From positions 1 through 58,386 of the forward strand of contig NZ_JAHOEA010000024.1 of the NCBI RefSeq assembly GCF_019127135.1: a DNA stretch of 58,386 nucleotides. The letters are read 5' to 3'. Shown here piece after piece: positions 21,018 through 29,443 of the stretch. The position numbers were made by a program, and so were the translations under genes. The notes beneath the pieces were generated by a model. It saw only the letters and a program-made list of their open reading frames with translations, was not told where the DNA came from and ran no database searches. This DNA is from Segatella copri. GTDB lineage: Bacteria; Bacteroidota; Bacteroidia; Bacteroidales; Bacteroidaceae. Numbering within the stretch: the stretch's first letter is position 1; each line of letters begins with the position of its first letter.

Positions 21018-22535
21018 ATGAAGAAAAATCATTTCATTGCGCGGAAAGGACTCTTCTCTCTGGCACTTGCTGCTGTAGGAGCGATGTTCTTGGGTTCGTG
21101 TGCCGTTGATGGTTTTGATGACAAAGAGAAGTTTGACAATGGTGTGTCCGGCGTCAAGCTAGAGTCTCCAGAACTAGCACTAAAAACGGTAGTAGCATCG
21201 GATGGCTCTGATAAATTACAGGTGTCATGGAAGGTAGTCTATGGCGCAGGTGGTTATGAGTGTAAGGCTTATAAAGTTGATGATCCAACTAATCCAGAGG
21301 TAATCGTTGATACTATCATGGATGGTACTTCTTTCCAATTTAAGTTAGCTGAGGATACTAAATACAAGTTCTCAGTTCGTACTTTGGGAAATGTAAAGCA
21401 GAATAATACAGAGGCTGACCAGGCTACGGAGATGTCTTATAATACATTGGTGCCAGCTACGACTATTCCAGTTGATAGAGACATTGCTGAGTTTATCAAG
21501 GAAAACTTGCAGAACTCAGACAAGGAGCAGGCTTTCGAATTGGAAGCTGGTGCTACGTATACTTGCAATGATGAAGTAGATTTCCAAGGAAACAAAATGA
21601 CTCTTCGTGGAAATAAACTCAATCATGCTATTGTTATCATGGGTGAGAAAGGTGTAATCCGTACTTCTGCTCAGTTGAAGGTGAAGTACTTGAACTTCGA
21701 TTGTACAGCAATGAAAAACAAGTGGGGCGTTATAGAAATGTCTACAAATCCTCCTGTTTCTTGTTCTGCGGAATCGCAAAATATTGTTTATGGTAAAGGT
21801 GGAAATAGTAGTAAATTCGCTGATTGCTACATTCTTCAAGATCCTATTATACTGTCAGAGTGTGCCTTCAAGAATGTACCTAGTTGCCTTTATGCCGTAG
21901 GCAATTGTACATGGGGAATTGCAGATTTTAGAATCTTGAATTGCGTGGTACAGTTGGATAATGATGGTAAAAAGAATTCTAATGGTTCTTTAATTAGTGC
22001 TTATTCTGCCAATTATGTGGCACCTTCTGGTGGTACATGGTGGAGTGGTGGATGCATAAAGAATCTTACGATTAAAAATAGTACAATCTATAATATAAAG
22101 AGCAATAGCAAAAACTATTTTATGCGTTTTAATAATAAAGATATTGATGCAATTTTCCCTACAGCTAGTGGCTCTGTGACAATGTTGGATAACACAATAT
22201 GTAAGGTCTTTGATGGCAAGAATTGGGCGGATAGAACTCCAAATAATTCTAAGTACAAGATTACCTATGATAACAATGTGTTCTATGATTGTATGAGATT
22301 GGAGAAACTCTTCCAAAATAACTGTTCTTTTACTTATCATCAAGAGCTTAATACTTGGGGTGGAACAAAGACTATTAGTGGAACAGATAAGGCTAAATGG
22401 GTTACAGAGGATGATCCAGGTTTTTCCTCAGAAACATTTAAGGAACTCGACTTCACCCAGTCTAACTATGGAATTAATTTCAAGGCTACCGGTGCAATTT
22501 CAAGTACAATCGGTGATCCACGTTGGAGAAAATAA
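21018..22535 (+). CDS. Surface lipoprotein, FN3-like plus beta-helix (DUF4957/DUF5123-like)
   Basis: A 505-residue lipoprotein with lipobox LGSC (signal MKKNHFIARKGLFSLALAAV). An N-terminal fibronectin-III-like domain (LQVSWKVVYGAGGYECKAY) is followed by a right-handed beta-helix-like region with pectate-lyase-like turns and a terminal ...IGDPRWRK, the ending typical of proteins annotated DUF4957/DUF5123 in Bacteroidetes PULs. It likely binds pectic glycan at the cell surface; no catalytic residues were identified. It directly precedes SusC with a 26-bp gap and is presumably in the same operon, whereas surface glycan-binding lipoproteins more often follow SusD. Confidence 0.75.
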   Translation: MKKNHFIARKGLFSLALAAVGAMFLGSCAVDGFDDKEKFDNGVSGVKLESPELALKTVVASDGSDKLQVSWKVVYGAGGYECKAYKVDDPTNPEVIVDTIMDGTSFQFKLAEDTKYKFSVRTLGNVKQNNTEADQATEMSYNTLVPATTIPVDRDIAEFIKENLQNSDKEQAFELEAGATYTCNDEVDFQGNKMTLRGNKLNHAIVIMGEKGVIRTSAQLKVKYLNFDCTAMKNKWGVIEMSTNPPVSCSAESQNIVYGKGGNSSKFADCYILQDPIILSECAFKNVPSCLYAVGNCTWGIADFRILNCVVQLDNDGKKNSNGSLISAYSANYVAPSGGTWWSGGCIKNLTIKNSTIYNIKSNSKNYFMRFNNKDIDAIFPTASGSVTMLDNTICKVFDGKNWADRTPNNSKYKITYDNNVFYDCMRLEKLFQNNCSFTYHQELNTWGGTKTISGTDKAKWVTEDDPGFSSETFKELDFTQSNYGINFKATGAISSTIGDPRWRK

Positions 22536-22561
22536 TTTAAACTATCTAATCTCGAAACAAG

Positions 22562-25500
22562 ATGAAACGTAAATATATAAAGACATTGGCCTTTGGTATG
22601 GCACTTACCTGTGCTGTGCCTGCAATGGCTCAAAATAAAGTAGTGCAGGGTACTGTACTCGATGACCTCGGTGAACCTGTTATCGGTGCTACCGTAAAGG
22701 TTGCCGGTACCAAGACTGCTGTGATTACCGATATGGATGGTAACTATAAGTTGTCAGTTCCTAAGGGTGGCAAGGTTACCGTTTCTTATATTGGTTTTAA
22801 GGATGCTACTACCAATGGTGGTACCATCAAACTGGTTGCTGACGACAAGACTCTTCAGGAGGTGGTAGTCGTAGGTTACGGTACCCAGAAGAAGGCTCAC
22901 CTGACCGGTTCTGTAGCCAACATCCCAACAGATGAAATCCAGGACCTCGCTAATGGTGGCTTGGCTTCTTCTTTGGGCGGTCTGGTTAATGGTTTGAGCG
23001 TAAGTGGTGGTGAGAGCCGTCCAGGTGAGAATGCCCGTATCATGATTCGTGATACCAACTCATTGGGCGAAGTTGGTTCTACAGCCCAGCAGCCTCTCTT
23101 CGTTATCGATGGTTATATCTATCCTAATGATGTAAAGGTTGGTAACACTTACCAGAACCTCGGTGCTGAGGCTTTCAATAACCTGGATGCCTCAGAGGTA
23201 GAAAGTATCTCTGTTTTGAAGGATGCTTCTGCTGCCGTTTATGGTGCCCGTGCAGCCAATGGTGTTATCCTCGTAACTACCAAGAAGGGTAAGATGGGTG
23301 CACCTCGCATTTCTTATAGCGGTTCTTTCGGTTTCACAGATGAGGTTTCTCGTCCTAAGATGCTGAATGCTTACCAGTATGGCCGCTTGTACAATGCTGT
23401 TATTGCTGCCGACCCAACCAATACTTCTCTTAATGCGACTACTGCGCTTTTCCAGGCAGATGAGTTGGAAGCAATGAAGAGTCTGAACTATGATTTGCTC
23501 GATAAGTATTGGGAAACCGGTATGACCCAGAAGCACAGCGTGAACGTAAGTGGTGCAACCGATAAGGTGAACTATTTTGCAGGTATCTCTTACTTTGATC
23601 AGGATGGTAACCTCGGTAAACTCAACTATAACCGTTGGAACTACCGTGCTGGTGTGGATGTAAAGGTAAGCAAATGGTTGGGTGCTAACCTGACTGTTAG
23701 CGGTGACTATGCTACAAAGGAAAAGCCATTGGTAAAGGTGGGTGGATCTGGCGATGAGAAGGACTATAACCTCCTCTTGACCCGTCCTACTTATATTCCA
23801 GAATCTGTAAATGGCTATGATATCTTAGCTTATGGTCCTAGCAATACACAGAAGAATCAGAATCAGCAGTACAACTTTGCTACTCTGCAGAACAATGGTG
23901 ACTATCGCAAGAACATGAATTCTAACCTGAATGTCAGCGGAAGCCTTGATTATGATTTCGGTTGGAGCAAGATATTGAAAGGATTGAAGTTGCGCTTCTC
24001 TTATTCCAAGAGTATCAATACCGATAAGGGTAATGAGTATGGTTCAAACTTCACCCTCTATCAGATGTTGACTCGCTATGGTAGCGGTAACCACCTTTAT
24101 ACTCCTACCAGCGGTGATAATGCAGATTTCGATTATCTGGCAGCGTCTAACTTCAATGGTGTGACAACCGCCAATGGTGATTATCTGGCTCGTACCATGG
24201 TTCGTACTGATAACTATCAGATGAACTTCACAGCCCAGTATCAGCGCGATTTCGGTCAGCATCATCTGGGTGGTCTGTTCTCTATTGAGAAGTCTGAGGC
24301 TGAGAGTGAGTACTTGCAGGGACAGCGTTTGACCCCATATCCTTTCACTACAGGTCAGTATAACTCTGCAACAGGTGAGATGACTACTATGTTTACCCGT
24401 AGTGAGAGCGGTACCCTTTCATATATCGGCCGTATCAACTATGCCTACGCCAACAAGTATCTCTTCGAGGCTCTGGTTCGTTCAGATGCATCTACCAAGT
24501 TTGCACCAAAGAACTATTGGGGAACATTCCCTGCATTCTCTGCCGGTTGGGTAATCTCTGAAGAGAGCTGGTTCCGCAACAAGGTAAAGGGTGTTGACTT
24601 CCTGAAGCTCCGTGCTTCTTGGGGTATGACCGGTCGAGACAATACTGCGGCATGGCAGTGGATGCAGGTTTATGCACAGGATGCCAACCGTGGTACCGTA
24701 TTCGAGACCGGTAAGGAATCAGGCAACCGTATCACCATCAACAAGAACAATTCTGCCGTAAATTCAGATGTTCATTGGGATAAGGACTACAAGACTAACG
24801 TAGGTATCGATGCACAGTTCCTCAACAACCGCTTGGCTGTAACCTTCGATTACTATTATGAGAAGAACCGCGAGATGCTGATGAACATCAAGCAGACCGT
24901 TCCTTCTACCGTAGGTACTCAGAGTGCTGCATCCAACATCGGTGAGATGGATTCATGGGGCGGTGAGCTCTCTGTTACATGGAAGGATAAGATTGGTAAG
25001 GACTTCAAGTATCGTATAGGTATCAATACAGGCTGGTCTGATAACAAGGTGCTGAATATGGACTGGGTTACAGACTATCTCTACCGCCAGATTACTCCTG
25101 GTCACCGTACAGACGTAGGTCTCTGGGGTATGCAATGCATCGGTATGTTCCGCAGCTTCCAGGATATTGAGGAATACTTCACGAAGTACAACATCTCTAC
25201 TTATATGGGTATGACCAAAGACCAGGTTCGCCCTGGTATGTTGATGTATAAGGATGTTCGTGGTGCTTATGATCCTGAGACCGGTACTTATGCCGGACCT
25301 GATGGTATTGTAGATGTAGACAACGATCAGGTTGAGTTGGGACACCGCAGCAGCAACCTCTATGGTTTGACCATGAATTTGGGTGCAGACTGGAAGGGAC
25401 TTTCTCTGAGTGCTCAGATTGGTGCAAGCTGGGGTGGTTATACCACACTTCCTGGTGCAGCATTGAAGCCAACAGGTAATCTGGAGTATTGCAACATGCC

Positions 25501-25873
25501 TTCATTCTGGAATCCAGATAACATGTTTGCTTACGAGGATGTATATGATGGCTCTGGTAATCTCGTAGTAAAGAAGAATCGTGAGGCTTACTATCCTAAC
25601 TTGAATTATTCATCTGTGAATGCAGTTGCGTCTAGTTTCTGGAGAGTAAGTACAGCACGTGTGGCTCTGAACCGCATGACCTTGGCTTATACTTTGCCAA
25701 AGAGCTGGTTGGGTAGCATCGGCATCAACAGCTGCCGTATCAATATTACCGGTCAGAACCTCATCAATTTCTACAATCCATATCCAGACAACTTCATGAA
25801 TCCTATGTCAGGATCATACGGAAGCTATCCTAACCTCCGTAAGTGGACAGTGGGTGTGAACCTCTCATTCTAA
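22562..25873 (+). CDS. SusC-like TonB-dependent transporter
   Basis: A 1103-residue outer-membrane transporter. Signal peptide to about residue 22, then the N-terminal carboxypeptidase-D-like domain (VVQGTVLDDLGEPVIGATVK), the TonB box region (LQEVVVVGYGTQKKAHLTGS), plug domain (ISVLKDASAAVYGARAANGVILVTTKKG) and a long barrel ending WTVGVNLSF with the expected terminal Phe. It imports oligosaccharides across the outer membrane using TonB energy, together with SusD encoded 38 bp downstream. Part of the 21018-28100 operon. Confidence 0.97.
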   Translation: MKRKYIKTLAFGMALTCAVPAMAQNKVVQGTVLDDLGEPVIGATVKVAGTKTAVITDMDGNYKLSVPKGGKVTVSYIGFKDATTNGGTIKLVADDKTLQEVVVVGYGTQKKAHLTGSVANIPTDEIQDLANGGLASSLGGLVNGLSVSGGESRPGENARIMIRDTNSLGEVGSTAQQPLFVIDGYIYPNDVKVGNTYQNLGAEAFNNLDASEVESISVLKDASAAVYGARAANGVILVTTKKGKMGAPRISYSGSFGFTDEVSRPKMLNAYQYGRLYNAVIAADPTNTSLNATTALFQADELEAMKSLNYDLLDKYWETGMTQKHSVNVSGATDKVNYFAGISYFDQDGNLGKLNYNRWNYRAGVDVKVSKWLGANLTVSGDYATKEKPLVKVGGSGDEKDYNLLLTRPTYIPESVNGYDILAYGPSNTQKNQNQQYNFATLQNNGDYRKNMNSNLNVSGSLDYDFGWSKILKGLKLRFSYSKSINTDKGNEYGSNFTLYQMLTRYGSGNHLYTPTSGDNADFDYLAASNFNGVTTANGDYLARTMVRTDNYQMNFTAQYQRDFGQHHLGGLFSIEKSEAESEYLQGQRLTPYPFTTGQYNSATGEMTTMFTRSESGTLSYIGRINYAYANKYLFEALVRSDASTKFAPKNYWGTFPAFSAGWVISEESWFRNKVKGVDFLKLRASWGMTGRDNTAAWQWMQVYAQDANRGTVFETGKESGNRITINKNNSAVNSDVHWDKDYKTNVGIDAQFLNNRLAVTFDYYYEKNREMLMNIKQTVPSTVGTQSAASNIGEMDSWGGELSVTWKDKIGKDFKYRIGINTGWSDNKVLNMDWVTDYLYRQITPGHRTDVGLWGMQCIGMFRSFQDIEEYFTKYNISTYMGMTKDQVRPGMLMYKDVRGAYDPETGTYAGPDGIVDVDNDQVELGHRSSNLYGLTMNLGADWKGLSLSAQIGASWGGYTTLPGAALKPTGNLEYCNMPSFWNPDNMFAYEDVYDGSGNLVVKKNREAYYPNLNYSSVNAVASSFWRVSTARVALNRMTLAYTLPKSWLGSIGINSCRINITGQNLINFYNPYPDNFMNPMSGSYGSYPNLRKWTVGVNLSF

Positions 25874-25910
25874 TGAGACAGATTTATAATTCTTAAAAAA
25901 GAAAAGAACA

Positions 25911-28100
25911 ATGAAAACGACAATAAAATTATTCAGTCTTGGTTTGGTTTCAGCCTTGGCTTTCAGCTCTTGTAGTGATAGCTTCCTGGAGGAAAAGAAG
26001 AACTACGACAATGTAAATAAAGACATCTACAACTATTATGAAGGATGTAATGGTCGTCTAAACGATATCTACAGTTGGTGTTTGCCAACAACCAACGATT
26101 TGAACTGGAAATATCCTTCTATGGGTAATGCGGATGAGGCAGGTAAGTCTACTGAGGAATACAGTGGTCTCAGCTCTTTTGTAGACCCACAGGTTGAGCT
26201 GAGCTCTACCAGTTCCACAAATTCGGTTCCTGATTTCTTCATGGGCGACCAGTCTAATATCCAGGCATCTGTATATGGTAGAATCCGTAATGTCAATGAT
26301 GTAATCCAGGGTATCAGCGGCAGCACTCTTTCTGAGGAACAGAAGAATGAATTGCTCGGTCAGGTATATTTCTTCCGTGCATGGTGCTATTACAACTTGT
26401 TCAAGTGGTATGGCGGTGTGCCTCTGGTTAAGGAAACACAGGATCCTTTAGAAAGTTCTGTTACTCCTCGTGCTACATCTAAGGAGACTTACGAGTTTAT
26501 TCTCGATGATTTGAACAAGGCTGCTGATATGTTGGCTGCCAAGACAGAAAATGGTTCTGGATGGTCGGAGAAAGGCCGTGTAACTACTGGTACAGCCTTG
26601 GCTTTGAAGGGTCGTTTGATGCTTTTGTGGTGTAGCCCTCTCTTCAACCGTACTAACGATGAAAACCGTTGGAAGACTGCTTATGAAACCATGAAGGCTG
26701 ATTTGGAGCGTATCAACAAGTGTGGTTATCACTTGTATACAGACAATGACAATAAGAATGGTTCTACCTTTGCCAAGATGTTTACCGATGGCGGTAATAA
26801 TCCAGAGGCTGTGTTCGTTACCTTATACAATAATGTAACAGGTGATGGTCTCGATAATCAGAAGAACAACAACTGGGAGCGTCAGATTCGTCCAGCTAAT
26901 ACAGGTGGTAGCGGTAAGAATGCTTCTCAGATGCTGATTAATATGTTCCCAATGTCAGATGGTAAACTTCCTGAGAGTTGCGATACTTATACCAAGTTGG
27001 CACGTTCTGAGAAGACTTTGGATAGCGAGACTCCATTCCTGAATCGTGACAAGCGCTTCTATCGTACATTCGCTTTCCCTGGCTTCCGTTGGGCTTACAG
27101 TGGTAATGCGTCAGAGCGTGATGCGAACAACCCTTCTGATGGTGCCAACTATGTGCTTTGGAACTACGTATGGTATACCAGCATGAATGATGCCGGTAAC
27201 CCTGAGAGTGGTGATTCTTATGGTGCAGACAACCTGTTGAAGAGCCGTCAGGGTGTGTATGTCCGTAAGAAGAGTGATGATTTGGATGTCAATTCTTCTC
27301 CTCTTTATAAGTACGTAGCTCTTGATACCAAGGGTGCTGCTCCATTCTATTCTGCTGCTCCGTTGATTGAACTCCGTTATGCTGAGGTTCTCCTGAACCT
27401 TGCTGAGGTTGCAGCAGGTGCTGGTCATCTGGATGAGGCTGTAAAATATGTTAAGCAGATTCGTGAGCGTGCTGGTTATTCAGCTGCAAATTCTGAGGAT
27501 GATGGTATCACACCTGCAGCTTACAATGATCAGGCTACCTGTATCTCTCAGATTCTCTATGAGCGCCAGATTGAGTTTGCTTACGAGGGTAAGCGTTTCG
27601 ATGACCTCCGCCGTTGGATGCTCTTCGATGGTGGTACTGGCAAGGTAGAGGGTGCTCCTTCTACATGGACATTGACCGGTTGGGGTGGTAATACCTGCAC
27701 ATGGCTTGGTTTCAAGGCTTTGAACGGCCAGCGTCGTGAGAATATCCAGTATCGTGTTGCTGATAAGTATGGTGTAGGTGGTACTACCTTCAATTCTGAC
27801 CCATTGTTGAAGGCTGGTATAGAGCGCCCTAAGGGTGTTGATCTCCGTGAGGATGATTTGAATACTCAGCTCGAGAACTTGTCTACATGGTATAAGGACA
27901 ACTTGAAGTTGAAGGTACAGAAGGGTGACGGTTACGATTCTAACAAGAATCTCCTCTACATGAACTTCCGTCCTAAGTATTACTTCTTAGGCTTCTCTTC
28001 TAGTGCATCTATCGCCAACAAGGCTTTGCCTCAGACCATCGGTTGGGGTGATTACAACAATGGTGGTGCCAATGGTAAATTCGACCCATTGGCTGAGTAA
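25911..28100 (+). CDS. SusD-like surface glycan-binding lipoprotein
   Basis: A 729-residue SusD/RagB family lipoprotein (lipobox FSSC after MKTTIKLFSLGLVSALA). TPR-like helical blocks are visible, for example YFFRAWCYYNLFKWYGGVPL, ALKGRLMLLWCSPLFN and LRYAEVLLNLAEVAAGAG, plus the C-terminal family signature EFAYEGKRFDDLRRW. It caps the SusC barrel and binds the glycan before import. It is on the long side for the family, with inserts in the C-terminal half. Confidence 0.97.
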   Translation: MKTTIKLFSLGLVSALAFSSCSDSFLEEKKNYDNVNKDIYNYYEGCNGRLNDIYSWCLPTTNDLNWKYPSMGNADEAGKSTEEYSGLSSFVDPQVELSSTSSTNSVPDFFMGDQSNIQASVYGRIRNVNDVIQGISGSTLSEEQKNELLGQVYFFRAWCYYNLFKWYGGVPLVKETQDPLESSVTPRATSKETYEFILDDLNKAADMLAAKTENGSGWSEKGRVTTGTALALKGRLMLLWCSPLFNRTNDENRWKTAYETMKADLERINKCGYHLYTDNDNKNGSTFAKMFTDGGNNPEAVFVTLYNNVTGDGLDNQKNNNWERQIRPANTGGSGKNASQMLINMFPMSDGKLPESCDTYTKLARSEKTLDSETPFLNRDKRFYRTFAFPGFRWAYSGNASERDANNPSDGANYVLWNYVWYTSMNDAGNPESGDSYGADNLLKSRQGVYVRKKSDDLDVNSSPLYKYVALDTKGAAPFYSAAPLIELRYAEVLLNLAEVAAGAGHLDEAVKYVKQIRERAGYSAANSEDDGITPAAYNDQATCISQILYERQIEFAYEGKRFDDLRRWMLFDGGTGKVEGAPSTWTLTGWGGNTCTWLGFKALNGQRRENIQYRVADKYGVGGTTFNSDPLLKAGIERPKGVDLREDDLNTQLENLSTWYKDNLKLKVQKGDGYDSNKNLLYMNFRPKYYFLGFSSSASIANKALPQTIGWGDYNNGGANGKFDPLAE

Positions 28101-28149
28101 TGTCAAAAGAGGAATGACGATATTGTCATAACATAATATATTAAGGTTG

Positions 28150-28187
28150 CGGGGTGTGTTCTCTTGATAGAGAATGCACCCCGTTTT
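28150..28187 (+). terminator. Terminator after SusD
   Basis: Stem CGGGGTG...CACCCCG with an inner TTCTCT/AGAGAA pair lies between 28150 and 28183 and is followed by TTTT. It closes the SusCD operon. Confidence 0.85.
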
Positions 28188-28245
28188 CGATTACCTCATA
28201 TCTCGTTCATTTGTTTTTCTGGTAAAAAGATGAGAACACGTGGGT

Positions 28246-28264
28246 GCAAAAGTCTGGCTTTTGC
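28246..28264 (+). promoter_or_regulatory. Hairpin in the 5' region of the secreted protein gene
   Basis: GCAAAAG and CTTTTGC are separated by TCTGG. No U-run follows, so it is more likely a leader structure than a terminator. Confidence 0.35.
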
Positions 28265-28326
28265 GTCTTATGGATAAACAACTATAAAGACAAACTTAAA
28301 AGTATTAATTTAAACTAAACAAGGTT

Positions 28327-29301
28327 ATGAAGAAATTTTTTACTTTGATTTCTATGGCACTTGTTGCCATGAGTATTAATGCTCAGACAGAGAGTTGGTA
28401 TGTTAACAATGAGGATGGTACATTAAAGGCCGACTATGTTGCTAATGCTGATGCCAGTGCGATGTCTGTTGTTAAGTTCTCAACTGCCAACGTGGAGGGT
28501 ACTCATACCTCAGGTCCTGTTGCCGGCTATAATGACGGCGCACTCGAAAATGGCAAGTTGACGCCAAAAGTTGACAATACTTGGAATGGTATCAAGAGTC
28601 AGGCATTGAGCAAGGATGGATCTGTTGCACCTTTCTACTATGTTCAAGGTAAGGGTAATCCTGTGAACTTGGATAAGGTTGAGTTTGAAGAGATTATGAC
28701 AGATGGTGAACCTACAGGTAACTACCGTGCCAAATGGGACGCCTCTTACTATACTCCAGATGGAACAGCAGGTCTTCCTAAGAATGGTACATATATTACT
28801 CTGACCCCAAAGGTGGCTGGTACTTTTAAGGTTGGCATTTGGGCTAATAAGGGTAACCGTGATGTCTATGTTGCAAAAGGTAGTGACGCCAAAGCCTTAG
28901 CTTTTGGCTCTGATGTGAAAATCAGTGGTTATGTTCAGGCTACCAATAATGATGTAGCAGAGGATAGTCCTCTTTATGGTTATATGCTGTATCAGAAAGA
29001 AATTGCTACCAAGGGTACAGAGGGTACTGATGCTTATGTGATAGCTGCCGGTAAACGTCCAGTTTGGGTATATTTGACCTTCTCAGCAACTGCTGGCGAA
29101 ACTTACTATATATTCAACAAAAATACCCAGATTGGTTTCAGTGGCTTTGAGTTCACACCTGGTGAAACCAATGGCATCGTCAACATCAATACCTCAACTT
29201 CTGCCAAGAAGTCTGTTCGCTACAATATGGCTGGCCAGCAGGTGAATGCTTCTTATAAGGGTCTCGTTATCGAGAATGGCAAGAAGTTCGTTCAGAAGTA
29301 A
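28327..29301 (+). CDS. Secreted protein of unknown function with sorting-like tail
   Basis: A 324-residue exported protein (signal MKKFFTLISMALVAMSINAQ). The body is beta-rich with blocks such as YITLTPKVAGTFKVGIWANK and GETYYIFNKNTQIGFSGFEF, resembling a carbohydrate-binding-like sandwich but without a recognised family. The last ~40 residues (VRYNMAGQQVNASYKGLV, ending KKFVQK) look like the short T9SS-type C-terminal domains common in Prevotella. It follows the SusCD terminator, with a GCAAAAG/CTTTTGC hairpin in its 5' region (28246-28264), and is convergent with the PL1 genes. Likely a surface or secreted glycan-binding accessory (inference). Confidence 0.7.
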   Translation: MKKFFTLISMALVAMSINAQTESWYVNNEDGTLKADYVANADASAMSVVKFSTANVEGTHTSGPVAGYNDGALENGKLTPKVDNTWNGIKSQALSKDGSVAPFYYVQGKGNPVNLDKVEFEEIMTDGEPTGNYRAKWDASYYTPDGTAGLPKNGTYITLTPKVAGTFKVGIWANKGNRDVYVAKGSDAKALAFGSDVKISGYVQATNNDVAEDSPLYGYMLYQKEIATKGTEGTDAYVIAAGKRPVWVYLTFSATAGETYYIFNKNTQIGFSGFEFTPGETNGIVNINTSTSAKKSVRYNMAGQQVNASYKGLVIENGKKFVQK

Positions 29302-29347
29302 TCTGATGTGATTCGGTTAGAATTTTAAGATAAAAGAAACGTTCATA

Positions 29348-29385
29348 AAAGGGAGCGCATCACTAATGGTTGCGCTCCCTTTTTG
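29348..29385. terminator. Bidirectional terminator between convergent genes
   Basis: AAAGGGAGCGCA (29348-29359) pairs with TGCGCTCCCTTT (29371-29382), with A and T runs on either side. It serves the plus-strand gene at 28327 and probably the minus-strand PL1 gene at 29444. Confidence 0.88.
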
Positions 29386-29443
29386 GGCATCTCTCAGGAT
29401 GCTGAGTTATATGAAAAATACACTTTCTAAGGTGCAGATTGCC

